Part shown: positions 7,918 to 15,462 of the stretch, piece by piece
How the letters are laid out: each line of letters begins with the position of its first letter
Position numbering within the stretch: position 1 is the first letter of the stretch
Origin: Clostridiales bacterium
Lineage (GTDB): Bacteria; Bacillota; Clostridia; Lutisporales; Lutisporaceae
Direction of reading: 5' to 3'
Assembly: GCA_012842725.1 (NCBI GenBank)
Contig: DUSG01000029.1
Location: forward strand, 1-20,665
Length of the DNA stretch: 20,665 bases
Program-made: the position numbers and the translations under genes
Notes under the pieces: model-generated
The model's input: only the letters and a program-made list of their open reading frames with translations
What the model was told of the DNA's origin: nothing
Database searches by the model: none

Positions 7918-8244
7918 ATGAACGAAAAATATATTACAGTAAACGAAGATACCTTTCAACAGGAAGTATTGAATTCAGATATACCGGTACTAGTGGATTT
8001 TTGGGCAGCATGGTGCGGTCCTTGCAGAATGGTTTCTCCGATTATAGATCAGCTTGCAGAGGAGTATGAAGGGAAAATTAAAGTAGCAAAAGTTAATGTT
8101 GATGAAAATCCTAAATTGGCAGCTGAATATGATATAATGAGTATTCCATCAATTTTTTTGTTTAAAAGTGGTAAAAAAGTTGACGGTATAATTGGAGTGA
8201 GATCTAAACAATTATTTGAGGAAATGATAAACAGACATTTATAA
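7918..8244 (+). CDS. trxA: Thioredoxin
   Basis: At 108 residues this is the classic thioredoxin size. The active site WCGPC is at residues 32-36, inside VDFWAAWCGPCRM. The cis-proline loop SIPS and NVDENPKLAAEYDI follow, ending in the usual GVRSKQLFEEMI helix. It is a cytoplasmic thiol-disulfide reductant; thioredoxin reductase is not in the window. A good ribosome binding site (GAAGGGAG) precedes ATG 7918. It is the last gene of the repressor-rseC-trxA unit, ending in an intrinsic terminator that overlaps its stop codon. In an amino-acid fermenter it could also feed electrons to reductases elsewhere, but that is inference. Confidence 0.96.
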   Translation: MNEKYITVNEDTFQQEVLNSDIPVLVDFWAAWCGPCRMVSPIIDQLAEEYEGKIKVAKVNVDENPKLAAEYDIMSIPSIFLFKSGKKVDGIIGVRSKQLFEEMINRHL

Positions 8245-8265
8245 ATGGCGTAATGCCATTTTTTT
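8243..8265 (+). terminator. Intrinsic terminator after trxA
   Basis: AAATGGC (8243-8249), loop GTAAT, GCCATTT (8255-8261), then further T residues. The hairpin begins within the trxA stop codon. Confidence 0.85.
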
Positions 8266-8373
8266 GTTTGTTATACGCAAACAATTTTAAAGATTTATTT
8301 TTTTCACTATTATTATTTTTTGAAAAAATATATAATATTAACAGATTAACAGAAGAACAAAAGGAGGTATACC

Positions 8374-9606
8374 ATGGAATTAGAATTAATACAAAAAGCA
8401 GATCCTGAAATAGCAGAGATTATTAGGAAAGAACTTGGAAGACAAAGGGAAAATATAGAGCTTATAGCTTCAGAGAATTTCGTAAGTCCAGCAGTAATGG
8501 CAACTATGGGTACAGTTTTAACTAACAAATATGCTGAAGGCTATCCAGGTAATAGATACTATGGTGGTTGTGAATTTGTAGATATGGCTGAGAATTTAGC
8601 AAGGGAAAGATTAAAAAAGCTTTTTGGGGGCGAACATGCAAATGTTCAACCTCATTCTGGTGCGAATGCAAATTTAGGTGTATACTTTTCTGTTTTAGAG
8701 CCTGGTGATGTAGTATTAGGAATGAGTTTGTCCCATGGCGGCCATTTGACTCACGGAAGTCCTGTTAATATATCTGGAAAATATTATAAATTTGTTTCCT
8801 ATGGGGTTGATGAGAAAACCGGGATTATAGATTATGATGAGGTAAGAAAAATAGCAAAAAAGGAAAAACCAAAACTAATAGTGGCAGGTGCCAGTGCATA
8901 TCCAAGGATAATAGATTTCAAAAAGTTTAAAGAAATAGCCGATGAAGTCGGGGCGTTGCTAATGGTAGATATGGCCCATATAGCTGGCTTAGTTGCAGCC
9001 AAGCTTCATCCCAATCCTGTGGAGTATGCAGATTTCGTTACTACAACAACTCATAAAACTTTAAGGGGACCAAGAGGAGGAGCAATTATATGTAAGGAGA
9101 AATATGCTAAAGCTATAGATAAAGCAATATTCCCCGGAATTCAGGGAGGACCTTTGATGCATATAATTGCTGCAAAAGCTGTATGTTTTAAGGAGGCTAT
9201 GGGAGAAGAGTTTATTAATTACCAAAAGCAAGTAATAAAAAATGCTAAAGTATTATCTCAAACATTGATGGAAAAAGGGTTTAACCTTGTATCCAACGGA
9301 ACGGATAATCATTTAATGCTGGTTGATTTAAGAAATAAGAATATTACAGGTAAAGATGCAGAAAAATTGTTGGATAAGATAGGTATAACAGTAAATAAAA
9401 ACACGATTCCTTTTGATCCTCAGAGTCCTTTTGTAACCAGTGGAATCAGAATAGGAACACCTGCTGTTACAACAAGAGGTTTTAAAGAAGATGATATGAA
9501 GGAAATTGGAACAATAATATCTGACATAATTGATAATCCTAATGAAATAGAATCCATTAAAGGAAGAGTGAGTTTGTTAACGAGTAAGTATAAATTATAT
9601 AATTAG
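8374..9606 (+). CDS. glyA: Serine hydroxymethyltransferase
   Basis: A 410-residue PLP enzyme interconverting serine and glycine with tetrahydrofolate in the cytoplasm, supplying one-carbon units. The PLP lysine is K228 in TTTTHKTLRGPRGG, with D199 and H202 in VDMAHIAGLVA stacking on the cofactor. YAEGYPGNRYYGG and SGANAN are also present. The E. coli enzyme's equivalents are K229, D200 and H203. ATG 8374 has AAGGAGGT at 8361-8368. The ~108-base upstream gap is extremely AT-rich and holds a perfect TATAAT at 8331-8336 but no convincing -35, so the promoter is only suggested. The gene stands alone between two terminators. Confidence 0.97.
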   Translation: MELELIQKADPEIAEIIRKELGRQRENIELIASENFVSPAVMATMGTVLTNKYAEGYPGNRYYGGCEFVDMAENLARERLKKLFGGEHANVQPHSGANANLGVYFSVLEPGDVVLGMSLSHGGHLTHGSPVNISGKYYKFVSYGVDEKTGIIDYDEVRKIAKKEKPKLIVAGASAYPRIIDFKKFKEIADEVGALLMVDMAHIAGLVAAKLHPNPVEYADFVTTTTHKTLRGPRGGAIICKEKYAKAIDKAIFPGIQGGPLMHIIAAKAVCFKEAMGEEFINYQKQVIKNAKVLSQTLMEKGFNLVSNGTDNHLMLVDLRNKNITGKDAEKLLDKIGITVNKNTIPFDPQSPFVTSGIRIGTPAVTTRGFKEDDMKEIGTIISDIIDNPNEIESIKGRVSLLTSKYKLYN

Positions 9607-9632
9607 ATTGTATACTTTTTAAATAGCAGTAT

Positions 9633-9668
9633 AATAGAAGTAGGCTTATCTACTTCTATTTTTTATTA
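9633..9668 (+). terminator. Intrinsic terminator after glyA
   Basis: AATAGAAGTAG (9633-9643) pairs perfectly with CTACTTCTATT (9650-9660) around a 6-base loop, followed by TTTTATTAT. Confidence 0.88.
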
Positions 9669-9738
9669 TGCATAAGAATTACAGGAATATGATTAAACTT
9701 CATGAATTGAGTAAATATGAATTAACGAGGTGTTAATA

Positions 9739-11151
9739 ATGGCTTTGAATATTCTATATAAAACAATATTGGAGACCATTATTGAAAATATCGACGCAGG
9801 AGTACATGTGGTAGATAGTGAGGGGAAAACCATATTTTATAATTCTATAATGGGAGAACTTGAAGGTTTAAATAAAGAGGAAGTCATGGGGAAAAGTATA
9901 ACAGAAATCTTTCCTAGTCTCGACGAAAATAGCAGTACTTTACTTACAGTACTTAGAACTAGAAGACCTATTTATAATAAAAATCAGTCATACCTTAATA
10001 TACATGGCAAGCAAATAAATACAGTAAATAGCACCATACCTTTTAGAATTTCACCTGATAAATACGGTGCGATAGAAATTGCTAAAGATATAACTCACGT
10101 AAAAGAGCTGTATCATAAAGTGCATATTCTCCAGGAGGCATTAGCAAGTAAAGATTCTCATAAAGAAAATGTAAAAGGACATACTTTTAAATCAATAATT
10201 GGGGAAGATGACAACTTTCTTAATATTATTTCTCTAGCCAAAAAAGCTGCCAGATCATCATCAACGGTATTGATTTATGGTGAAACAGGTACAGGGAAAG
10301 AACTTTTTGCTCAAAGTATTCACTATGAAAGCGATAGACGTAATAAGCCATTTATAGCTCAAAATTGTGCGGCAATACCTGAATCATTGTTAGAGAGTAT
10401 CTTATTTGGAACTGTAAAAGGTAGTTATACTGGTGCAGTTAATAGACCAGGATTGTTTGAACAGGCACATGGAGGAACCCTATTGTTGGATGAAATCAAT
10501 TCCATGGGATTACAATTGCAGGCCAAATTGCTAAGGGTTTTACAAGAAGGATATATTAGAAGAGTAGGGGGTTTAAGCGATATCCCATGTGATGTAAGAA
10601 TTATTGCAACAACTAATGAAGAGCCTGAGAAATCAGTTGCATCGGGAGCTTTAAGAAAAGATCTTTATTATAGATTAAACGTTATATATCTGAAAATTCC
10701 TCCGTTAAGAGAAAGAAAAAGCGATATTCCCCTGCTATCTGAATATTTCATAAAAAAATTCAATACTATTCTGAACAAAGATGTTTGGGGCATATCCAAT
10801 GAAGTCAAAAATGCTTTCATGAATTATGATTGGCCTGGAAATGTGAGAGAGCTGGAGAATTCAATAGAAAGTGCTATGAATATGGTGACAAAAGACCATA
10901 TTCTAAAACCTCATCATTTTGCAAATATGAAATCATTGTTTGAAAATAAAAAGGAACCTTCTGACTATAGAATATTGATTCATGAAAGCAAAAAGCTTGA
11001 TGATATTCTAAGTGAAATTGAAAGAGAACTAATCATTGATGCTCTTAATAATTGTTCAAATAATATAACTAAAAGTGCTGAAAGATTAGGGATAAAAAGA
11101 CAAACTCTTCAACATAAATTGAAAAAATACAATATAAAGATAGAATATTAA
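9739..11151 (+). CDS. Sigma-54-dependent transcriptional activator (PAS, AAA+, Fis-type HTH), RocR-like
   Basis: The protein is 470 residues from ATG 9739 (AGGTG at 9728-9732; a GTG at 9730 would overlap that site). Domain order: PAS sensor (about 10-125), AAA+ with Walker A GETGTGKE (181-188), the sigma-54 contact loop GSYTGA (228-233, a variant of GAFTGA), Walker B GGTLLLDE (to 252), arginine-finger region RKDLYYRLNV, WPGNVREL, and a C-terminal Fis-type helix-turn-helix (about 440-465, NNITKSAERLGIKRQTLQHKL). The architecture resembles arginine/ornithine regulators such as RocR. The ligand is unknown. A sigma-54 promoter with phased palindromes precedes the ornithine operon 1.3 kb downstream, so it is the likely activator. 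Its own promoter is not evident. Confidence 0.93.
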   Translation: MALNILYKTILETIIENIDAGVHVVDSEGKTIFYNSIMGELEGLNKEEVMGKSITEIFPSLDENSSTLLTVLRTRRPIYNKNQSYLNIHGKQINTVNSTIPFRISPDKYGAIEIAKDITHVKELYHKVHILQEALASKDSHKENVKGHTFKSIIGEDDNFLNIISLAKKAARSSSTVLIYGETGTGKELFAQSIHYESDRRNKPFIAQNCAAIPESLLESILFGTVKGSYTGAVNRPGLFEQAHGGTLLLDEINSMGLQLQAKLLRVLQEGYIRRVGGLSDIPCDVRIIATTNEEPEKSVASGALRKDLYYRLNVIYLKIPPLRERKSDIPLLSEYFIKKFNTILNKDVWGISNEVKNAFMNYDWPGNVRELENSIESAMNMVTKDHILKPHHFANMKSLFENKKEPSDYRILIHESKKLDDILSEIERELIIDALNNCSNNITKSAERLGIKRQTLQHKLKKYNIKIEY

Positions 11152-11163
11152 TCTATCTTTATA
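11133..11163. terminator. Possible bidirectional terminator between convergent genes
   Basis: TATAAAGATAGA (11133-11144) and TCTATCTTTATA (11152-11163) are a perfect 12-bp inverted repeat with a 7-base loop that contains both stop codons. The stem is AT-rich and lacks a strong T tract on the + strand, so termination efficiency is uncertain. Confidence 0.55.
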
Positions 11164-11948
11164 AAAACGGGTTTTCTTCTTTTGAATATACAATAATACT
11201 TAAAATTTAGTGATTTTAATAATTCTAAAGCTTCATCAAAGGCATAACCGAGGTCCTGAGGTTTATGAGCATCTGAACCTAGGGTAACAATTTCACCACC
11301 AAGGTCTTTATATAGAGATAATATTTCGGGATAAGGATGAAATGAGCGAAGCCCATATCTTTTACCAGAAGTATTGATTTCAATGCCAATATTTTTATTA
11401 ATTATACATTCTAAAATATCAGCAATATAGTCTTTATAGATACTATAGATAAATGAATTCTCCCCATTATTCAGATATCTTCTTACCACATCTATATGCC
11501 CTAGTGAGTCAAAATCATCAAAGGCATTAATGGATAATCTTAAATCGTCTAAATAATCTAATATACCTTCGTGTTCGGTTTTGCCTTCCAAGAAAATACC
11601 TTTATAAAGCTCTTTTTTGCCTACTACGTGAACAGAGCCAAGGACAAAATCAATATCATAATTTGAAGAATATGATTTGTTTTCCTGCTTAAGATGTGGT
11701 TGTAAACCAAGTTCAATGCCTTTATATATTTCAATCCGTTTGTCATATATTTTGATCAAACAGTTTAGTTCACTGCAGTAATCTTTTAAATCAAAAATAT
11801 CTTCTATCCCTGGGTAATCAATATCTATATGGTCAGTAAAACATATTCCTTTGAGACCTTTTTCAATCGCTGCATCACAAATATTAATAAATGTAGCAAA
11901 TGGATGTGTATCATTTGAGTAGACAGAGTGAACATGAAAGTCGTACAA
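11148..11948 (-). CDS. PHP-family phosphatase, histidinol-phosphatase (HisJ/HisK)-like
   Basis: A 266-residue protein with the PHP metal-site motifs in order: DFHVHS (H5, H7), FTDHID, GIELGLQPH, LGSVHVV, GHIDVVRRY, EINTSG and GSDAHKPQDLG. These bind a trinuclear metal cluster in HisJ-type L-histidinol phosphate phosphatases. Whether this enzyme acts in histidine synthesis or on another phosphoester cannot be told, since no other his genes are near. The start is a TTG at 11948, with AAAGGAAG (11964-11957 on the minus strand) 8 bases upstream. It converges on the sigma-54 activator and their stop codons overlap in TTAA. Confidence 0.85.
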   Translation of the reverse strand: MYDFHVHSVYSNDTHPFATFINICDAAIEKGLKGICFTDHIDIDYPGIEDIFDLKDYCSELNCLIKIYDKRIEIYKGIELGLQPHLKQENKSYSSNYDIDFVLGSVHVVGKKELYKGIFLEGKTEHEGILDYLDDLRLSINAFDDFDSLGHIDVVRRYLNNGENSFIYSIYKDYIADILECIINKNIGIEINTSGKRYGLRSFHPYPEILSLYKDLGGEIVTLGSDAHKPQDLGYAFDEALELLKSLNFKYYCIFKRRKPVFIKID

Positions 11949-12021
11949 TTGAAATTCTTCCTTTCTAAATAATGTTTATTTTGTTTTAAGTTAACAATTA
12001 AATATAAAAGATACTATAGTG

Positions 12022-12030
12022 ATTATAACA
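12022..12030 (-). promoter_or_regulatory. Possible extended -10 promoter for the PHP-phosphatase gene
   Basis: On the minus strand TGT-TATAAT is a perfect -10 with the extended TGN element, about 75 bases upstream of the gene's TTG start. No good -35 is present, as extended -10 promoters can tolerate. Confidence 0.5.
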
Positions 12031-12309
12031 TGCTCAAATTATCATAAAACTTTTTGTTTATAAAAACAAGATAATATTATTTATATTTTAAGAAAGAAAT
12101 TAAAAAACTAAAATAGGGAAGAAAGAACAGTTCAAAAGTATGATATAAAAAAGGTTTATCCATATATGTATATAATTATGTTTATCAAAATTAAGATTAT
12201 AATTAGGTGTGTAGAACAAAATAGATACTGCTAAAGAAATAGATTGCTTATTGAAAAATAATAATGAAATATACAACAATTATTTAGAATATTCAAAAAT
12301 ATATTGTAG

Positions 12310-12325
12310 TGCAAATATATTTGCA
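12310..12325. promoter_or_regulatory. Palindrome copy 1, candidate enhancer site for the sigma-54 activator
   Basis: TGCAAATATATTTGCA is a perfect 16-bp palindrome, about 145 bases upstream of the predicted transcription start. It shares the form TGCAAA-N4-TTTGCA with the next copy. Confidence 0.65.
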
Positions 12326-12331
12326 TGAAAG

Positions 12332-12347
12332 TGCAAAATAATTTGCT
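12332..12347. promoter_or_regulatory. Palindrome copy 2, candidate enhancer site
   Basis: TGCAAAATAATTTGCT keeps both half-sites TGCAAA and TTTGC. Its centre is 22 bp from that of copy 1, about two helical turns, so both sites would face the same side of the DNA. Confidence 0.62.
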
Positions 12348-12362
12348 GCTTTTTTATTTATA

Positions 12363-12378
12363 TGCAAAAATAACGCAT
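12363..12378. promoter_or_regulatory. Palindrome copy 3 (degenerate), candidate enhancer site
   Basis: TGCAAAAATAACGCAT keeps the left half exactly and a diverged right half (ACGCAT). Its centre lies 31 bp from copy 2, about three helical turns. Confidence 0.42.
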
Positions 12379-12437
12379 AAAATATCAGTTTTTATTTTAA
12401 AAAGCGAGTGAAATGGTATTTTTATTTATTATTTTTT

Positions 12438-12453
12438 TGGCATTAAAATTGCA
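12438..12453 (+). promoter_or_regulatory. Sigma-54 (-24/-12) promoter of the ornithine operon
   Basis: TGGCAT-N5-TTGCA: GG at 12439-12440 and GC at 12451-12452 are exactly 10 bases apart, the invariant RpoN spacing. Only one base departs from TGGCA(C). Initiation is expected near 12463, giving a leader of about 50 bases before ord. Confidence 0.88.
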
Positions 12454-12513
12454 ATTAAAAATTAATAAGATTCCAATTATAAATATCAAAATAAAAATTA
12501 AGGAGGTAAAAAA

Positions 12514-13566
12514 ATGAGAAAGGAAAATGTGAAAGTAATTATATGGGGCTTTGGCGCAATGGGTAGCGGGATTGCAAAAGCCCTTCTTCAGAAAAAAGGA
12601 GTAGAGATTGTAGGTGTTATCGATATAGGCGAAAAAGTTGGGAAAAGTATTTATGATTATTTAGATGTTGAAAAACCAAAAGATAAAGATATTATTATAG
12701 GAACAAAAGAAAACGTTATCAAAGAAAAAGCAGCTGATGTAGCGTTAATTTGTACCGATTCATTTACAAGAAATGTATTTGATAAAGTAGTATACTGCTT
12801 AGAGAGAAAAATCAACGTTATAACAAGTGCTGAAGAAATGGCTTATCCAAAAGCTCAAGAACCTGAATTAGCTGCTAAAATGGATGCAATAGCTAAAGAG
12901 AATGGGGTTTCTGTGTTGGGAACTGGTATCAATCCCGGTTTGATAATGGACTTGCTGGTAATATGCTTAACAGGTGCTTGCTTAGATGTTGATCATATTA
13001 TAGCAAGAAGAGTTAATAGTTTATCTCCTTTTGGTCCTGCTGTAATGCAAGAACAAGGTATAGGAACTACAGTTGAAGAATTCTACGAAGGAGCAAAAAC
13101 TGGGAAAATTGCAGGACATGTTGGATTCCATGAATCCATAACAATGATAGCTGATGCATTAGGTTGGAAATTAAGCGATGAAATAAAACAGACTATGGAA
13201 CCAATTGTTTCAAATGTATATAGAAAAGCACCTTATGCTGAGGTTCAACCTGGTTATGTAGCAGGCTGTGCTATGAAGGGTTATGGCTATGTAGACGGTG
13301 AATTAAAAATAGAGATGGATCATCCGCAGCAAATAGAACCTGAATTAGAGGGAACAGAAACAGGTGACTATATAATTATAAAGGGAACTCCTAATATAAA
13401 CATGGCTAATAAACCTGAAGTTCCCGGGGGTATTGGCACAATAGCTATGATTATCAATATGATACCACATATTATAAATGCAAAACCTGGATTAAGAACT
13501 ATGATAGATTTGCCTGTTCCGAGAGCTATTATGGGTGATATGAGAGAGCTTATAGAAGTTGAATAA
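12514..13566 (+). CDS. ord: 2,4-diaminopentanoate dehydrogenase
   Basis: A 350-residue NAD(P)-dependent oxidoreductase with an N-terminal Rossmann loop WGFGAMGSG (residues 11-19). It resembles dihydrodipicolinate reductase-like dehydrogenases but is longer; GTGINPGLIMD is a recognisable family motif. In oxidative ornithine degradation it deaminates 2,4-diaminopentanoate to 2-amino-4-oxopentanoate with release of ammonia and NAD(P)H. The function is assigned mainly from the complete surrounding cluster (ortAB, oraSE, orr). It is the first gene after the sigma-54 promoter, with AGGAGGT at 12501-12507. A weak hairpin follows its stop. Confidence 0.94.
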   Translation: MRKENVKVIIWGFGAMGSGIAKALLQKKGVEIVGVIDIGEKVGKSIYDYLDVEKPKDKDIIIGTKENVIKEKAADVALICTDSFTRNVFDKVVYCLERKINVITSAEEMAYPKAQEPELAAKMDAIAKENGVSVLGTGINPGLIMDLLVICLTGACLDVDHIIARRVNSLSPFGPAVMQEQGIGTTVEEFYEGAKTGKIAGHVGFHESITMIADALGWKLSDEIKQTMEPIVSNVYRKAPYAEVQPGYVAGCAMKGYGYVDGELKIEMDHPQQIEPELEGTETGDYIIIKGTPNINMANKPEVPGGIGTIAMIINMIPHIINAKPGLRTMIDLPVPRAIMGDMRELIEVE

Positions 13567-13568
13567 TT

Positions 13569-13591
13569 AGATTTATGTTATAAGTAAATCT
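13569..13591 (+). other. AT-rich hairpin between ord and ortA
   Basis: AGATTTA (13569-13575) and TAAATCT (13585-13591) can pair with a 9-base loop just after the ord stop. It is too weak and lacks the T tract expected of a terminator; it may trim or stabilise the message, or mean nothing. Confidence 0.35.
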
Positions 13592-13654
13592 TTAATTATA
13601 AAAAATAATAGTTGTTAACTCTATATTTATTATGAAGGAAGGTTAGAGAATCCG

Positions 13655-13966
13655 ATGGATACTATAAAAAAAGGTGATTGGGTACAAATTCATAAGATTG
13701 TTTTAAAACCTGAGGAAAGGGCTTCTCACCTACCGGAAGATACTAAAAAGGTTCCACTTGAAATGTGGGTCAAAGGGTTTGCACTTAGCGACGGGAAAAT
13801 AGGTGAAGAAATTGAGATAAAAACAGTCACAGGAAGGATAGTAAAGGGAACGGCTATTAAGTTAAATCCAAGGTATATTCATGACTTTGGTGATTATGTA
13901 CCAGAGTTGGCTAAGATAGATATGCAACTGAAGGAAATGCTTTTTGGAGGTGACTGTGATGAGTAG
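13655..13966 (+). CDS. ortA: 2-amino-4-oxopentanoate thiolase, alpha subunit
   Basis: The protein is 103 residues, short as expected for OrtA. Features include GDWVQIHKIVL near the N-terminus and a central LEMWVKGFAL, then KLNPRYIHDFGDYVPEL. With OrtB it cleaves 2-amino-4-oxopentanoate with CoA to acetyl-CoA and alanine. OrtA has no similarity to classical thiolases; the call rests on family recognition and position between ord and ortB. The stop codon overlaps the ortB start within ATGAGTAG, implying translational coupling. The ribosome binding site AAGGAAGG (13635-13642) lies 12 bases upstream of the ATG, rather far. Confidence 0.93.
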   Translation: MDTIKKGDWVQIHKIVLKPEERASHLPEDTKKVPLEMWVKGFALSDGKIGEEIEIKTVTGRIVKGTAIKLNPRYIHDFGDYVPELAKIDMQLKEMLFGGDCDE

Positions 13967-15380
13967 AGATATGTCATATGACGCAGTCATGAGTAGAAAA
14001 AATGAGATCATGAAGAAAGCGATAGGTATTGATTATGACGTTTTCGAAACGGGCGGTATAGGTTTTGACTATGAAAGAATGATGAGAGAAGCAGGCTATA
14101 GTTTGGAAGAAATACAGAAAATACAGTCATCAACAGGTGTTGGTAATACGCCAATATTAGAGTTGAAAAATCTTACTGCATTAGCAAGAAAACTGGCTCC
14201 TAAAGGAAAAGGTGCAAGGATATTTATTAAAGATGAAGCGACTAATCCATCCGGTAGCTTTAAAGCAAGAAGGGCGTCTGTATCTGTTTATCATGCTAAG
14301 AAATTAGGTTATAAAGGTGTAATTGCAGCTACCAGCGGAAACTATGGCGCTGCGGTAGCATCCCAGGCTGCAATGGCTGGCTTAAAGTGTATAGTTGTCC
14401 AGGAATGCTACGATAGTAAAATGGTTGGACAACCAGAAATACTAGAAAAACAGAGAGCATGTGAAGCTTACGGTGCAGAGGTTGTACAGTTATCAGTTGG
14501 ACCGGAACTGTTTTATAGTTTTTTGTGCTTGCTTGAAGAAACCGGTTATTTTAATGCGTCTCTTTATACGCCTTTCGGTATCGCAGGAGTGGAGACATTA
14601 GGCTATGAGTTGATAATGCAGTTTAGAGAAAAGTTAGGCAGAGATCCAGATAAGGTTGTGATAACCCATGCTGGTGGAGGAAATGTTACAGGAACGGCAA
14701 GGGGAATCAAAAAAGCAGGTGCTGAACATACGGAGATAGTAGGAGCCAGCGTTGATCTATCTGGATTGCATATGGCTTCTGATAGAGATTTTAACAGAAA
14801 ATCTTTTACTACAGGACATACAGGTTTTGGAATACCTTTTGCTACATGGCCGGATAGAGCAGATGTGCCTAGGAATGCAGCAAGACCTTTGAGGTACTTA
14901 GATAGATATCTGACTGTAAAGCAAGGTGAAGTCTTTTATATTACAGAAGCTCTATCTGTGTTAGAAGGTTTGGAAAGAGGACCTGCCGGGAATACATCTT
15001 TGACAGCTGCTTTTGCATTAGCACAGGAAATGGATGAGGATCAAATAATAGTGGTACAAGAGACAGAATATACAGGCGCTGGAAAACACCCTATGCCTCA
15101 AATAAGTTTTGCTAAACAAAACGGTATAGAAATATTGTTTGGAGACCCGGATACAGAAGTACCCGGACAAAATATAGTTTTCCCAGATCATCCATCTAAA
15201 ATAAAAGTTAGAGATTTTGATTTAGGCAAAGCAAGGATGTCTTATATAAAGAATGCGATAAATAACTACGGCAAGAAAGAGATTAGTCAATATGATTTTG
15301 AATTTCTTGTTAAAGATACAAATAGTGATGAGAATTTTGTAAGAAGTGTGTTATCAGAATTGGATGTAAAAGTATTATAA
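13959..15380 (+). CDS. ortB: 2-amino-4-oxopentanoate thiolase, beta subunit (PLP-dependent)
   Basis: The protein is 473 residues from ATG 13959, chosen for GGAGGTG at 13946-13952; a TTG at 13944 would sit on that site. It belongs to the fold-type II PLP family (threonine synthase/cystathionine synthase-like). The PLP lysine is K102 in NPSGSFKARR, the Asn loop is ATSGNYGAAVA, and the glycine-rich phosphate loop is HAGGGNVTG. This is the catalytic subunit of the unusual PLP-dependent thiolase that yields acetyl-CoA and alanine. It overlaps ortA by 8 bases. A gap of 82 bases with a weak hairpin separates it from oraS. Confidence 0.95.
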   Translation: MSRDMSYDAVMSRKNEIMKKAIGIDYDVFETGGIGFDYERMMREAGYSLEEIQKIQSSTGVGNTPILELKNLTALARKLAPKGKGARIFIKDEATNPSGSFKARRASVSVYHAKKLGYKGVIAATSGNYGAAVASQAAMAGLKCIVVQECYDSKMVGQPEILEKQRACEAYGAEVVQLSVGPELFYSFLCLLEETGYFNASLYTPFGIAGVETLGYELIMQFREKLGRDPDKVVITHAGGGNVTGTARGIKKAGAEHTEIVGASVDLSGLHMASDRDFNRKSFTTGHTGFGIPFATWPDRADVPRNAARPLRYLDRYLTVKQGEVFYITEALSVLEGLERGPAGNTSLTAAFALAQEMDEDQIIVVQETEYTGAGKHPMPQISFAKQNGIEILFGDPDTEVPGQNIVFPDHPSKIKVRDFDLGKARMSYIKNAINNYGKKEISQYDFEFLVKDTNSDENFVRSVLSELDVKVL

Positions 15381-15398
15381 TAATCAAGTTTTACTCAA

Positions 15399-15420
15399 AT
15401 ACTTTGGTTAACAAAAGTAT
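15399..15420 (+). other. AT-rich hairpin between ortB and oraS
   Basis: ATACTTT (15399-15405) and AAAGTAT (15414-15420) can pair around an 8-base loop in the ortB-oraS gap. There is no T tract. It parallels the hairpin after ord. Confidence 0.35.
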
Positions 15421-15462
15421 ATTAGCAATAAATTATAGAATTATGTTTAGGAGGTATGTTAA

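Larger units (their letters stand above)
11949..12513. other. Long intergenic regulatory region between divergent transcription units
   Basis: This 565-base, extremely AT-rich gap is the only long non-coding stretch. Its left end carries the ribosome binding site and a likely promoter of the minus-strand PHP gene. Its right third carries three palindromes, a sigma-54 promoter and the leader of the ornithine operon. Between about 12050 and 12210 I see only AT-rich sequence with no gene. Confidence 0.8.

Noticed and set aside
8281..8336. A glyA promoter or riboswitch in the AT-rich leader.
   Set aside because: Only an isolated TATAAT (8331-8336) is seen, with no -35 box and no riboswitch-like conserved core, so it was not listed as a feature.
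12215..12328. A 37-codon open stretch in the long intergenic gap with protein-like composition, ending in TGA inside palindrome copy 1.
   Set aside because: It has no ATG or GTG start and no ribosome binding site, and it is very AT-rich. It may be a degraded gene end but cannot be supported.
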